Assembly: GCA_937951895.1 (NCBI GenBank)
Contig: CALFER010000077.1
Span: 44,076-108,075, forward strand
DNA length: 64,000 nucleotides
Direction: 5' to 3'
Source of the DNA: an uncultured bacterium
GTDB taxonomy: Bacteria > CSSED10-310 > CALFER01
A program made the position numbers and the translations under genes. Positions 34,644 to 42,241 of the stretch are shown in pieces. Numbering within the stretch: position 1 is the first letter of the stretch; the number at the start of each line of letters is the position of its first letter. The notes below the pieces were generated by a model. It worked only from the letters and a program-made list of their open reading frames with translations. It was not told where the DNA came from and ran no database searches.

Positions 34644-35903
34644 ATGGGAGCAGAAACCGATATTCCTCGAATCCGCCGAGACATTCAGATACTGCCCGCG
34701 CAAACGGGAAACCAGTCTGTCTATATCGTCCAGGATGATCTCGGATTATGTCCCGCCGACCTGACTCTGATGGAAGACTCTCTGGTGACATTGGCCGTGA
34801 TCGGTACGAAAAAAACGATCCGGGAAGTTCAGGCGGATCTGGTCAGACTCAGTGGCGGTTCTCTGATTTCGACGGATGAGATCCATGCGCTGATTCGAAA
34901 ATTCGACGATCTGTTTCTTCTGGAAACCCCCAGATATCATCAGACCCGGCGCGCCCTGATGCTGGAATACAACACGCTGCTCACCCGCGAATCCCGGTTG
35001 GCCGGCACCGTTTATCCGGATATGCCGGATGAACTGCGCGCCTTGTTGGAGACGGTAATCGGTCATGACAGACCTGATGTGACGATTCGGGATCGAACCG
35101 TTGCCATCGTTGCGCCGCACATCGATCTGAATGTCGCGAAACCAACATATGGGCAGGCATATCGATACTGGCCGGACACGCCGCCGGAACGCATCGTGAT
35201 GCTCGGGACAGGGCATTCGATGTCGCAGGATTACTTCAGTCTGACATTCAAAGATTATCAGACACCGCTGGGGCCTCTGCGAACGGACCGCGAAACCGTT
35301 GCAATGCTCAAGTCCCGTCTCGGGGGCGGAGTCGCTTACACGGATTTCGCGCACAAGAACGAACATTCGCTCGAAATGCAATCCATTTTCATTCGGCATC
35401 TCATCGGGGATCGCGACATCCCCGTCATCCCGATTCTATGCGGATCTTTCGCGGAATTGCTGACCAGCGTGGAACGCGCGGCGGATTTCATCCAGGTTGC
35501 CGGTTTCTTTGCCGCATTGAAAGAGATCATCCGGAAACCGGGGGTCTTCACGGTCGTGGGCGTCGATTTGAGTCACATCGGTCCCAAGTTCGGGCACAGG
35601 AAATCGGCCAGGTCGATGGAGCGCGATGCACAGGCACATGACCGCCAGTTGATCTCAACCCTGACCAGGGTCGATCCGAAGGCGTTCTGGCACGAACTCA
35701 GACATATCCGGGACCGGTTCAATGTGTGCGGTGCGAGCAGTTTGGCGACATTCCTCGAATGTGCCGGTCCGGTTGAGGGGGAGTTGCTCGAGTATCGCAT
35801 GGTGCATGAAGCGCCGACTGACTCCGCCGTGGGTTGCGCGGCGATGGTGTTCCGAAAAAAAGACGTCGACCCGACAATCGAGGGGTCGACGCACGCCATC
35901 TGA
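34644..35903 (+). CDS. MEMO-family protein (AmmeMemoRadiSam system protein B) with N-terminal extension
   Basis: 419 residues. The MEMO domain covers about 145-410: IVAPHIDLNVAKPTY, VMLGTGHSMSQDYFSL, HKNEHSLEMQSIFI, VVGVDLSHIGPKFG and the C-terminal DSAVGCAAMVF. MEMO folds resemble extradiol dioxygenases, and in bacteria are encoded near radical SAM and AMMECR1 genes in a system of unknown role; those are absent here. The first 130 residues are an extra domain of winged-helix look (VIGTKKTIREVQADLV...DDLFLLETPRY), somewhat like PqqD. A proteasome-like gene pair follows. Confidence 0.88.
   Translation: MGAETDIPRIRRDIQILPAQTGNQSVYIVQDDLGLCPADLTLMEDSLVTLAVIGTKKTIREVQADLVRLSGGSLISTDEIHALIRKFDDLFLLETPRYHQTRRALMLEYNTLLTRESRLAGTVYPDMPDELRALLETVIGHDRPDVTIRDRTVAIVAPHIDLNVAKPTYGQAYRYWPDTPPERIVMLGTGHSMSQDYFSLTFKDYQTPLGPLRTDRETVAMLKSRLGGGVAYTDFAHKNEHSLEMQSIFIRHLIGDRDIPVIPILCGSFAELLTSVERAADFIQVAGFFAALKEIIRKPGVFTVVGVDLSHIGPKFGHRKSARSMERDAQAHDRQLISTLTRVDPKAFWHELRHIRDRFNVCGASSLATFLECAGPVEGELLEYRMVHEAPTDSAVGCAAMVFRKKDVDPTIEGSTHAI
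35864..35891 (+). repeat. Strong hairpin at the 3' end of the MEMO gene
   Basis: CGTCGACCC (35864-35872) is perfectly complementary to GGGTCGACG (35883-35891), with a ten-base loop. It lies inside the coding region and stops 12 bases before the stop codon. A TTTTT run appears only 18 bases later (around 35909), too far for a standard terminator. Confidence 0.5.
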
Positions 35904-35993
35904 TCACACGTTTTTATTCTTGAAATCCATCTGTCCGGTGAATATGGTGTGCGCGTCTCCGGCAGGAGCCGGACAACGCAAGGGAGGCATTCG

Positions 35994-37103
35994 ATGGCTA
36001 TCGTCACGGCGTTTCGATTCACTGAAAAAACCGGCGCCATCTGTATCGACCAGGAATCCTGGCACATCTGGCGCAGAAAGAATTGGTTCACGGATCATCT
36101 CTACAGCCTGATTCCCGAAGAATACTCGGACCGATATGGAGTCGCTCTGGCCTACGGTGGACCAGGGCATCCTCCTTTTCATTTCGAAGCGGCGGAACGC
36201 GCTCGGGTCGCGCTGACGCATCATCTCTCACAACCGGATCTCGATCCGGCGCTCGTGACGGTTCCCCAGTTGAGCAAAATCGTGCTCGATGCCTTTACCT
36301 CGGTGCATCATCGGCGGATCAACGACAAACTGCATTTTCTGTTCGGTATCGATATGAACGACTATAACGCCGGAAGGGCCCTGAGCTGTGACGATGCCTT
36401 CGACATCGTTCAGAAGGATGTGCGCGCCCGCGCCGCGGAAATTATCTCGGGGAAGGAAACGACCGGCTACAACCCCTTGTCGCCTCCGGTGGAAGCCTGC
36501 CTTGTGGGTGTGGATCGACGGCTCGGATACTCCGCCTTCGCCCTGAAGGAAGAAGACGGTGTCCTGTCGTTCCAGTCCTGCTGGTTCGAATCGATCGGGC
36601 AGGGACGGGACGCATCCACGATCCGCTTCGCCGAGTTTCTCAATCAGCGCACACTCGATACGCGACGCCAGGGTGCCGGTTTCGAGGAATCTCTGCTGGT
36701 GCTGTTCGAAGCGGTTCTCAAATCGATGGACCATTACGGTCAGAACGGCGGTTTCGTCCGGATGATGGTCCTCGATGCAGACGCAACCCGATACGCCGAT
36801 CGCGTCATCGATGTCTGCGACGATACGGCCAGAATCTGCATTGAAATCGTGCGTGCGCTGCGTGAGGGGCTTGTGACGCGCGATGCGGCCGAGCGCATGA
36901 CGGCAGACGTCGTTCGCAAGGTGATTTCTCCCGCCGAGGCCGAAAAACAGCTTTTCGCCGCGGTTCCGGATCCCTGTCTGCTCGGAAAGATTCTGAGGGG
37001 ATTCAAGATGTCCGACGGAGGAAACGCCTCATCCGGACCGGAACGTGCGATTTTCGGATTGGCTCATTCCACTCTCGAATCGACCCAGGGAGGCCGCTCA
37101 TGA
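35994..37103 (+). CDS. Proteasome-like (Ntn-hydrolase-fold) protein, predicted inactive subunit
   Basis: 369 residues. The ATG at 35994 follows AAGGGAGG. The first 60 residues align with the next gene (TAFRF/NAIRF, GAICID/GAMVCD, LIPEE/IIPER, RYGVALAYG/RYGIAAAYG) and resemble the first strands of proteasome-type subunits. A second conserved block, VGVDRRLGYSAF and ESIGQGRDAS at about residue 203, resembles the GSG region. Expected active-site places hold Ala2 (instead of Thr), His35 (instead of Lys) and Gln203 (instead of Ser), while Asp19 is kept. A large insertion of about 100 residues (70-165) sets it apart from HslV or 20S subunits. The gene overlaps the next by 4 bases (ATGA). The fold is my inference. 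Confidence 0.6.
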   Translation: MAIVTAFRFTEKTGAICIDQESWHIWRRKNWFTDHLYSLIPEEYSDRYGVALAYGGPGHPPFHFEAAERARVALTHHLSQPDLDPALVTVPQLSKIVLDAFTSVHHRRINDKLHFLFGIDMNDYNAGRALSCDDAFDIVQKDVRARAAEIISGKETTGYNPLSPPVEACLVGVDRRLGYSAFALKEEDGVLSFQSCWFESIGQGRDASTIRFAEFLNQRTLDTRRQGAGFEESLLVLFEAVLKSMDHYGQNGGFVRMMVLDADATRYADRVIDVCDDTARICIEIVRALREGLVTRDAAERMTADVVRKVISPAEAEKQLFAAVPDPCLLGKILRGFKMSDGGNASSGPERAIFGLAHSTLESTQGGRS

Positions 37104-38155
37104 CATCGATCAATGCGATTCGATTCGATTTCCATTCCGGTGCGATGGTGTGCGATGAACAACGGCACTGGAACAACGAACGGATGAAGATTTACGCCGC
37201 GGACAAGATCCGGTCGATCATTCCCGAGCGGATCCGTGAGCGTTACGGTATCGCCGCCGCTTACGGAAACACCGGCACCTCGTCGATCGGCGATGAGTTG
37301 CGGATGACCATCTATCGTGAGATCGAAAAGGAATATGATCGGCGGTGCATCGACGCCGGAACGGAACCGGAACGTTTCATGACCATCGAGGAAATCGCCC
37401 GGTTCGCCTGGTCGATCATCTGCCGGGTCAAACACACGCATGTCGACGAAGGCCTGCTCAAGAAATTCGGATTCTCCGCGCGCGAGTTCATCGCGTCTCA
37501 CTATCAGCGACAGGGGCGCTCTTACCCGATCTCGAATGACACCGTAACTCGCGAAGCACTCGATATGATCGCCTCGCACCCCTCGAAACCGGCGCAGGAC
37601 GCCGTCTTCGGGAATGCCGGCATCGTCGCGGGATTTGATCCGGAAACCGGATTCAGAATCTACAGCTTCTCAATGAGTCTCGGGATTTTCGAACCGGTCG
37701 AATCCGGTTATGTCGCGCTGGGTTCAGGGGGCGACACGACCAATTTTGTTTTGCCCAGGCTGTTCAATCGGACCGGTGTCGAGGGGCGAATGAGCGGGAT
37801 CGATCGAGTCGAGGGCATCCATGCGGTGATCGATGCCGTCAACATGGCCACCGAGCACAATCTCGGGGTGGGCGGATACTTCAACATCCTGCTCTTCGAC
37901 CGCGCCGGCCGCCGGCCGAACGGTCTGTACCGGGAAATCAACGACCACCGCAGCAAACTCGCATCCGAAACCGTGCGAGCCCATCGGGCGGGGTTCATCC
38001 CCAAATCCGGGTGTCTCGAGATACTCGATGGATTGATTTTCCAGGATCGCGATGCAGTTTGGGCTGAAGAAAAGCTTTTTGCGTCGAGTTCGCATGCGCT
38101 CGGGATGCATCGCCTGCTCCGGGGCTACCCCGTGACGGCCGACGATTTCGTCTGA
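37100..38155 (+). CDS. Proteasome-like (Ntn-hydrolase-fold) protein, predicted active subunit
   Basis: 351 residues, the tandem paralogue of the preceding gene. After Met removal, Thr2 would be the N-terminal residue, as in Thr-type Ntn hydrolases. The other places agree: Asp19 in GAMVCDEQ, Lys36 in YAADKIRSI (comparable to proteasome Lys33) and Ser209 in ALGSGGDTT. IVAGFDPETGFRIYSF precedes this motif, and IDAVNMATEHNLGVGGYFNI resembles the helix and strand after it in Anbu/HslV. The insertion between the two halves is about 100 residues. This would be a peptidase or amidohydrolase working in a heteromer with its neighbour. No AAA+ unfoldase is visible nearby. Alternative: an unrelated family with a similar N-terminal pattern. 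Confidence 0.6.
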   Translation: MTSINAIRFDFHSGAMVCDEQRHWNNERMKIYAADKIRSIIPERIRERYGIAAAYGNTGTSSIGDELRMTIYREIEKEYDRRCIDAGTEPERFMTIEEIARFAWSIICRVKHTHVDEGLLKKFGFSAREFIASHYQRQGRSYPISNDTVTREALDMIASHPSKPAQDAVFGNAGIVAGFDPETGFRIYSFSMSLGIFEPVESGYVALGSGGDTTNFVLPRLFNRTGVEGRMSGIDRVEGIHAVIDAVNMATEHNLGVGGYFNILLFDRAGRRPNGLYREINDHRSKLASETVRAHRAGFIPKSGCLEILDGLIFQDRDAVWAEEKLFASSSHALGMHRLLRGYPVTADDFV

Positions 38156-38166
38156 TCGATCAGACG
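38149..38166. repeat. 18-base perfect palindrome at a convergent gene junction
   Basis: CGTCTGATCGATCAGACG is its own reverse complement and covers the stop codon (38153-38155) of the proteasome-like gene. It may act in termination or mRNA stability, but there is no T run. Confidence 0.4.
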
Positions 38167-38173
38167 CGTCCTA

Positions 38174-39256
38174 TCAGCGCGTCAGGATCTCCACCATTCG
38201 CTCCGCGGCATGTCCGTCCCCGAACACGTTTACCATCCGGTGCGGGTATGCGCTCTCCCGGAGTTCCTCGCGAAGAGTGACCAGCCGGTCCGGCTCACGT
38301 CCTCCCATAACGGCGCACCCCCGCTCGAAAATCTCGTGATACTCGGTCGTATCATCGACGACCAGACACGGCTTCTCCGCGAAATACGCTTCTTTCAGTA
38401 CGCCGGATGAATCCGTCAGAACGCATTGCGACGCGAGCAGCAGGGCCAGGAAATCGAGATACGGCAGAGCCGGAAGACACGAGATCTGTGAGGTGTTCCG
38501 GATTTTGCGATCGAGATCGAAGTCGGCAAGCCTGCGCGCGGTATGCGGGTGCACGGGGAAGACGATCGGCATGGGCCATCCGACAAGTGCGTCCGTGAGC
38601 CGGTCGAGTATCTGCCGATGCCCAATTGTTTCGGCGCGATGCATCGTCAAAAGGTCGAACTGATCCGGAATGCCGGGGAATCTCCGGCGGATATCCTCGA
38701 TGTGACGAACGGCGGTGTCCCGGTTGAGTGTGAAGGTGTCGAGCGTGATGTCGCCGGTCAGATGGATGCGCTCGCGCGGAATGCCTTCGCCCACGAGATT
38801 GTCGACGGCGCGCGGAATCGGCGCGAACAGATATTCCGAACAATGATCCGCCATCTTCTTGTTGATCTCTTCGGGCCGCCAGATGTTCTCACGCATGCCG
38901 GCTTCGATATGCGCGCACGGTATCCGGCGTTCATACGCGGCCAGCGCAGCCGCCAGCGTCGTGTTCGTGTCCCCCATGCAGATCAGGCGATCGAACCGCT
39001 CTGATTCCAGCACCGGATCGATTCTCTGCAGGATCAGTCCGATCTGCGCGGCCGCCGGCAGCGATCCGACCGCCAGATTCATGTCGATCGGCGGGAACCG
39101 GAAATCCTTTAAAAACGCGTCGGACAGCGTGGCGTCGTAGTGTTGCCCGGAGTGGATCAGAAATAACTCCGCATCGGAATGCATCTGAAACGCGCGGATC
39201 AGCGGAGCGGATTTGATGAAATGCGGACGGTTGCCCATGACGATCGCGATTTTCAT
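38174..39256 (-). CDS. wecB: UDP-N-acetylglucosamine 2-epimerase (non-hydrolysing)
   Basis: 360 residues. MKIAIVMGNRPHFIKSAPLI, SGQHYDATLSDAF, VMGDTNTTLAAALAAY-like CMGDTNTTLAA, HIEAGMRENIWRPEEINKKM, TMHRAETIG and LTDSSGVLKEAYF are diagnostic. The enzyme makes UDP-ManNAc, a precursor of enterobacterial common antigen-type or capsular polymers. Its start overlaps the end of the upstream gene by 4 bases, so they are in one transcript. The product likely feeds the surface-polysaccharide genes elsewhere in the window. Confidence 0.95.
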   Translation of the reverse strand: MKIAIVMGNRPHFIKSAPLIRAFQMHSDAELFLIHSGQHYDATLSDAFLKDFRFPPIDMNLAVGSLPAAAQIGLILQRIDPVLESERFDRLICMGDTNTTLAAALAAYERRIPCAHIEAGMRENIWRPEEINKKMADHCSEYLFAPIPRAVDNLVGEGIPRERIHLTGDITLDTFTLNRDTAVRHIEDIRRRFPGIPDQFDLLTMHRAETIGHRQILDRLTDALVGWPMPIVFPVHPHTARRLADFDLDRKIRNTSQISCLPALPYLDFLALLLASQCVLTDSSGVLKEAYFAEKPCLVVDDTTEYHEIFERGCAVMGGREPDRLVTLREELRESAYPHRMVNVFGDGHAAERMVEILTR

Positions 39257-40038
39257 GCGACAGTCCCTTTTGAGGGGGTGAGGGGCCGCGCGATCAAGCG
39301 CCCCAGTGCGTAGGTGGTGCCGGCCAGCCAGATCGAGAGAATGGCTGCGAGCGCGATCACGGCGATCGGAACGAATGCCTGCCCGATTGAGGTGAATCCG
39401 TATTGATCCGGAGCGGCGGCGATTTCGCCGAACAGGCGGAAGAGATCATCGGAGCGCAGATCGAGAAACTTCGGGATACGGGCGATCTGCGATCCGGGAA
39501 TGATCGCGTCGATGATGCGCGTTCCGAGAATACCTCCCATTTCAAAATAATCGCCGGTCAGATTGGCCAGGGGAATGAATCCGGTGAGCAGTCCCGGAGC
39601 CAGCAGCCAGAGGCGTCTGAGCCCGATGGCGAGGCGCACGAAGAGCACGCCGGGGAACAGCGAGAGCAGATAGGGGGCAAACACGGTGAAAAAGTAACTC
39701 AGGTCACCGTTCGGAACGAATCCCGTCAAGCGTCCTGCATATTTCGACGTTTCCGGTTTGATGAAGGCGAAGTAACGTTGCAGAAACTCCGCGCCGTATT
39801 CCCTGCCGATGATCAGTTCGGTGACCGTGCCGCCGGTGACGAGGCATCCCCAGGCGTGCAGGAGTTCATGAATCGGGATGTAGATGAACCATAGGGGAAT
39901 GGCGAGCAGCAGGATGAGGGCGTAATCGCGCAGGGGGGATGGGCGGGTATCGAGTTCGGTGCGGATGGCGACGAGATCTGTCCAGAGAACGGACCAACCG
40001 GGAAAGAGACGAGACAACACTGAAAGGAACTTGTTCAT
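39253..40038 (-). CDS. Membrane metalloprotease-like protein (M50-like)
   Basis: 261 residues using the ATG at 40038; a GTG 19 codons upstream (40095) is also open. The zinc site is IPIHELLHAWGCL (HExxH) inside a hydrophobic segment near residue 58. Six membrane helices follow, with NLTGDYFEMGG as a possible second metal ligand. The HELLH-type is seen in M50 site-2 proteases and in DUF3267 relatives. AGGAGG occurs 13 bases upstream of the ATG, a rather long spacing. Confidence 0.75.
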   Translation of the reverse strand: MNKFLSVLSRLFPGWSVLWTDLVAIRTELDTRPSPLRDYALILLLAIPLWFIYIPIHELLHAWGCLVTGGTVTELIIGREYGAEFLQRYFAFIKPETSKYAGRLTGFVPNGDLSYFFTVFAPYLLSLFPGVLFVRLAIGLRRLWLLAPGLLTGFIPLANLTGDYFEMGGILGTRIIDAIIPGSQIARIPKFLDLRSDDLFRLFGEIAAAPDQYGFTSIGQAFVPIAVIALAAILSIWLAGTTYALGRLIARPLTPSKGTVA

Positions 40039-40146
40039 GGGCCTGTGTCGTACCTCCTGAACCGTAAATTTAGCAGGATCGATCGCCGTTTTCACCCTCA
40101 GATGAGGCTATCCTCCCCCGCACGGAACATGCACCGGGAAATGAAA

Positions 40147-40167
40147 GGGCGAACCTCGTGTTCGCCC
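40147..40167. repeat. Hairpin upstream of the kdp operon
   Basis: GGGCGAAC (40147-40154) pairs perfectly with GTTCGCCC (40160-40167), loop CTCGT. No T run follows. It may be an operator or part of a bidirectional control region between the divergent metalloprotease and kdp genes. Confidence 0.4.
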
Positions 40168-40309
40168 CCTGCCCATGCGCCCTGAAACGAATCCTGATTT
40201 TTTCTTGACATATCGGGCGGGAATCCTGACCCCATCCTGAGAAAAAAGGCAGTAATGATCAAGGTGAGATGCATCCGGGACGATCCTGAGGATTACAAAG
40301 GAGTGGAAC

Positions 40310-40393
40310 ATGGAAGACCTGGTGATGCTCGGCGTGCTGTTCGGATTGGTACTGTTGACCTGGTACTTTAAAAAGCTTCTCGAAAAGCTTTGA
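40310..40393 (+). CDS. Tiny hydrophobic protein preceding kdpF, 27 aa
   Basis: MEDLVMLGVLFGLVLLTW followed by YFKKLLEKL: one predicted membrane helix and a basic tail. A good ribosome-binding site (AAAGGAG) lies 8 bases upstream. It begins the run of kdp genes, 16 bases before kdpF, and its length and topology resemble KdpF-like subunits. I cannot name it; small single-helix proteins upstream of kdpF occur in other lineages. Confidence 0.6.
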   Translation: MEDLVMLGVLFGLVLLTWYFKKLLEKL

Positions 40394-40409
40394 TGGAGGA
40401 GAAATTGTG

Positions 40410-40499
40410 ATGGCATGGATCGAATGGATAGGACTGGGTACAGCTATCGCCCTGTTCCTGTATCTCTGCGTCGCTCTGATAAAACCGGAGTGGTTCTGA
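40410..40499 (+). CDS. kdpF: Potassium-transporting ATPase KdpF subunit
   Basis: 29 residues: MAWIEWIGLGTAIALFLYLC, then VALIKPEWF. The single helix ending in Leu/Ile-x-Lys/Arg-Pro-Glu-x-Phe is characteristic of KdpF, the small stabilising subunit. Its stop overlaps the start of kdpA (ATGA). The gene is too short for standard callers. Confidence 0.85.
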   Translation: MAWIEWIGLGTAIALFLYLCVALIKPEWF

Positions 40500-42241
40500 T
40501 GAACGCACTCCAGATAGTCGTCATTCCCTTTTTTTTCATCATCTTCACGCTTCTGTCGATGGCTCTCGGCCGCTTCATGTGTGCGGTTTTTCGACGGGAT
40601 GCCGGAATGAACGCACGTTTTTCCGGATCCTGGGAGCGCAGGCTCCTGGGCATGATCGGGATCCGTGCGGACTTCGAGATGACATGGAAGCAATATGCGC
40701 TCAATCTGATCCTGTTCAACGCAATTGGCATGCTCGTGGTTTACACCATGCAACGCTTTCAATCGATCCTGCCCATGAACCCGTTTCGACTTCCGGCTGT
40801 CCGAGCGGATATCGCGCTGAATACGGCGATCAGCTTTGTCACCAACACGAACTGGCAAGCCTATGCGGGAGAATCGACCATGAGCCGGCTTGTCCAGATG
40901 TCCGGTCTGACGGTTCAGAACTTCCTGTCCGCAGGGACCGGAATGGCGGTCGCTGTTGCACTGACACGCGGATTGATCCGGCAGGAACGGACCACCATCG
41001 GAAATTACTGGGTCGATCTGGTCAGATCCGTCCTGTTCATTTTACTTCCGATGTCCATCTGTCTTTCTATGCTTCTTGTTTCGCAGGGTGTCGTTCAGAC
41101 GTTCGCTTCGGGTATCGAGATTTCCGGGATCGATCCGCAAGCCGGGAATGGCGACCCGTCAAACGGGAAACAGGTCATTCCTCTGGGACCTGTCGCATCG
41201 CAGGTAGCGATCAAGCAGCTTGGTTCAAACGGTGGAGGTTATTTCAACTCGAACAGCGCTCATCCTTTCGAGAATCCGACGGGATTGAGCAACATCATTG
41301 AGATTATGGCGATACTCCTCATCCCGGGTGCTTTCTGTTTCACCTTCGGCCATCTGCTCGGTGCGCCCCGACAGGGATGGATACTTTTCGGTTCGATGGC
41401 CATCCTGTTCCTTCCGCTGTTCTTTCTGAGCGCGGCTGAGGAGAGGATGGGCAATCCGGCGCTGGCTCGTCTCGGGGTGGAACAGAGCGCCGGGAATCTG
41501 GAGGGGAAGGAAGTACGGTTCGGGGCGCTGACGAGTGCACTCTGGGCTTCCGCCACGACCGCCACATCCAACGGATCCGTGAACTCGAGCCATGATAGCT
41601 GCCAACCGCTGTCGGGGATGGTGCTGCTTCTGTTCATGCAACTCGGGGAAGTGGTATTCGGCGGTGTCGGGTCGGGGCTTTACGGGATGCTCATGTTTGC
41701 GATCATGGCCGTGTTCATAGCCGGTCTGATGGTCGGCAGAACTCCGGAGTATCTGGGGAAAAAGCTGGAATCGTTCGAGATGAAGATGGCGGCTTTATCG
41801 ATCCTCATTCCGCCGTCCTGCGTGCTGATCGGAACCGCCGCTGCCTGTCTTGTACCGGATATCCGTTTCTCGCTGACCAACCCGGGACCTCACGGGTTCT
41901 CAGAAATTCTCTATGCGTTTTCATCGGCGGCAAACAACAACGGTTCCGCGTTCGGCGGTCTGGATGCATCGCGTCCCTTTCTCACGGTTACTCTCGCTGT
42001 TTGCATGATTCTTGGCCGGTACTGGGTCATCCTGCCCGTCCTGGCTATTGCCGGGTCCCTGGCGAGGAAAAAACGGATCCCCTCATCATCCGGCACGCTC
42101 CGGACTGATACGCCACTGTTCATGTTGCTTCTGGTCGGATCGATCCTGCTCATCGGTGCACTGACATTCGTTCCGGCATTGGCTGTCGGGCCGGTAATCG
42201 AACATCTTCAACTGACTGCATGCAATCGGGCCATGCCATGA
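40499..42241 (+). CDS. kdpA: Potassium-transporting ATPase KdpA, channel subunit
   Basis: 580 residues with about ten membrane helices. SFVTNTNWQAYAGE, QLGSNGGGYFNSNSAHPFEN, SATTATSNGSVNS and SAANNNGSAFGG are the four selectivity-filter-like loops that bind K+. The subunit passes potassium to the KdpB pump. The start is chosen because ATGA overlaps kdpF; the end overlaps kdpB by 4 bases. Confidence 0.97.
   Translation: MNALQIVVIPFFFIIFTLLSMALGRFMCAVFRRDAGMNARFSGSWERRLLGMIGIRADFEMTWKQYALNLILFNAIGMLVVYTMQRFQSILPMNPFRLPAVRADIALNTAISFVTNTNWQAYAGESTMSRLVQMSGLTVQNFLSAGTGMAVAVALTRGLIRQERTTIGNYWVDLVRSVLFILLPMSICLSMLLVSQGVVQTFASGIEISGIDPQAGNGDPSNGKQVIPLGPVASQVAIKQLGSNGGGYFNSNSAHPFENPTGLSNIIEIMAILLIPGAFCFTFGHLLGAPRQGWILFGSMAILFLPLFFLSAAEERMGNPALARLGVEQSAGNLEGKEVRFGALTSALWASATTATSNGSVNSSHDSCQPLSGMVLLLFMQLGEVVFGGVGSGLYGMLMFAIMAVFIAGLMVGRTPEYLGKKLESFEMKMAALSILIPPSCVLIGTAAACLVPDIRFSLTNPGPHGFSEILYAFSSAANNNGSAFGGLDASRPFLTVTLAVCMILGRYWVILPVLAIAGSLARKKRIPSSSGTLRTDTPLFMLLLVGSILLIGALTFVPALAVGPVIEHLQLTACNRAMP

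Noticed and set aside
35864..35891. Intrinsic terminator of the MEMO gene
   Set aside because: Stem is strong but lies within coding sequence, and the T run is 18 bases away.
40205..40233. TTGACA upstream of kdp as a promoter
   Set aside because: The -35 is perfect, but at 16-18 base spacing the sequence is C-rich with no -10 match.
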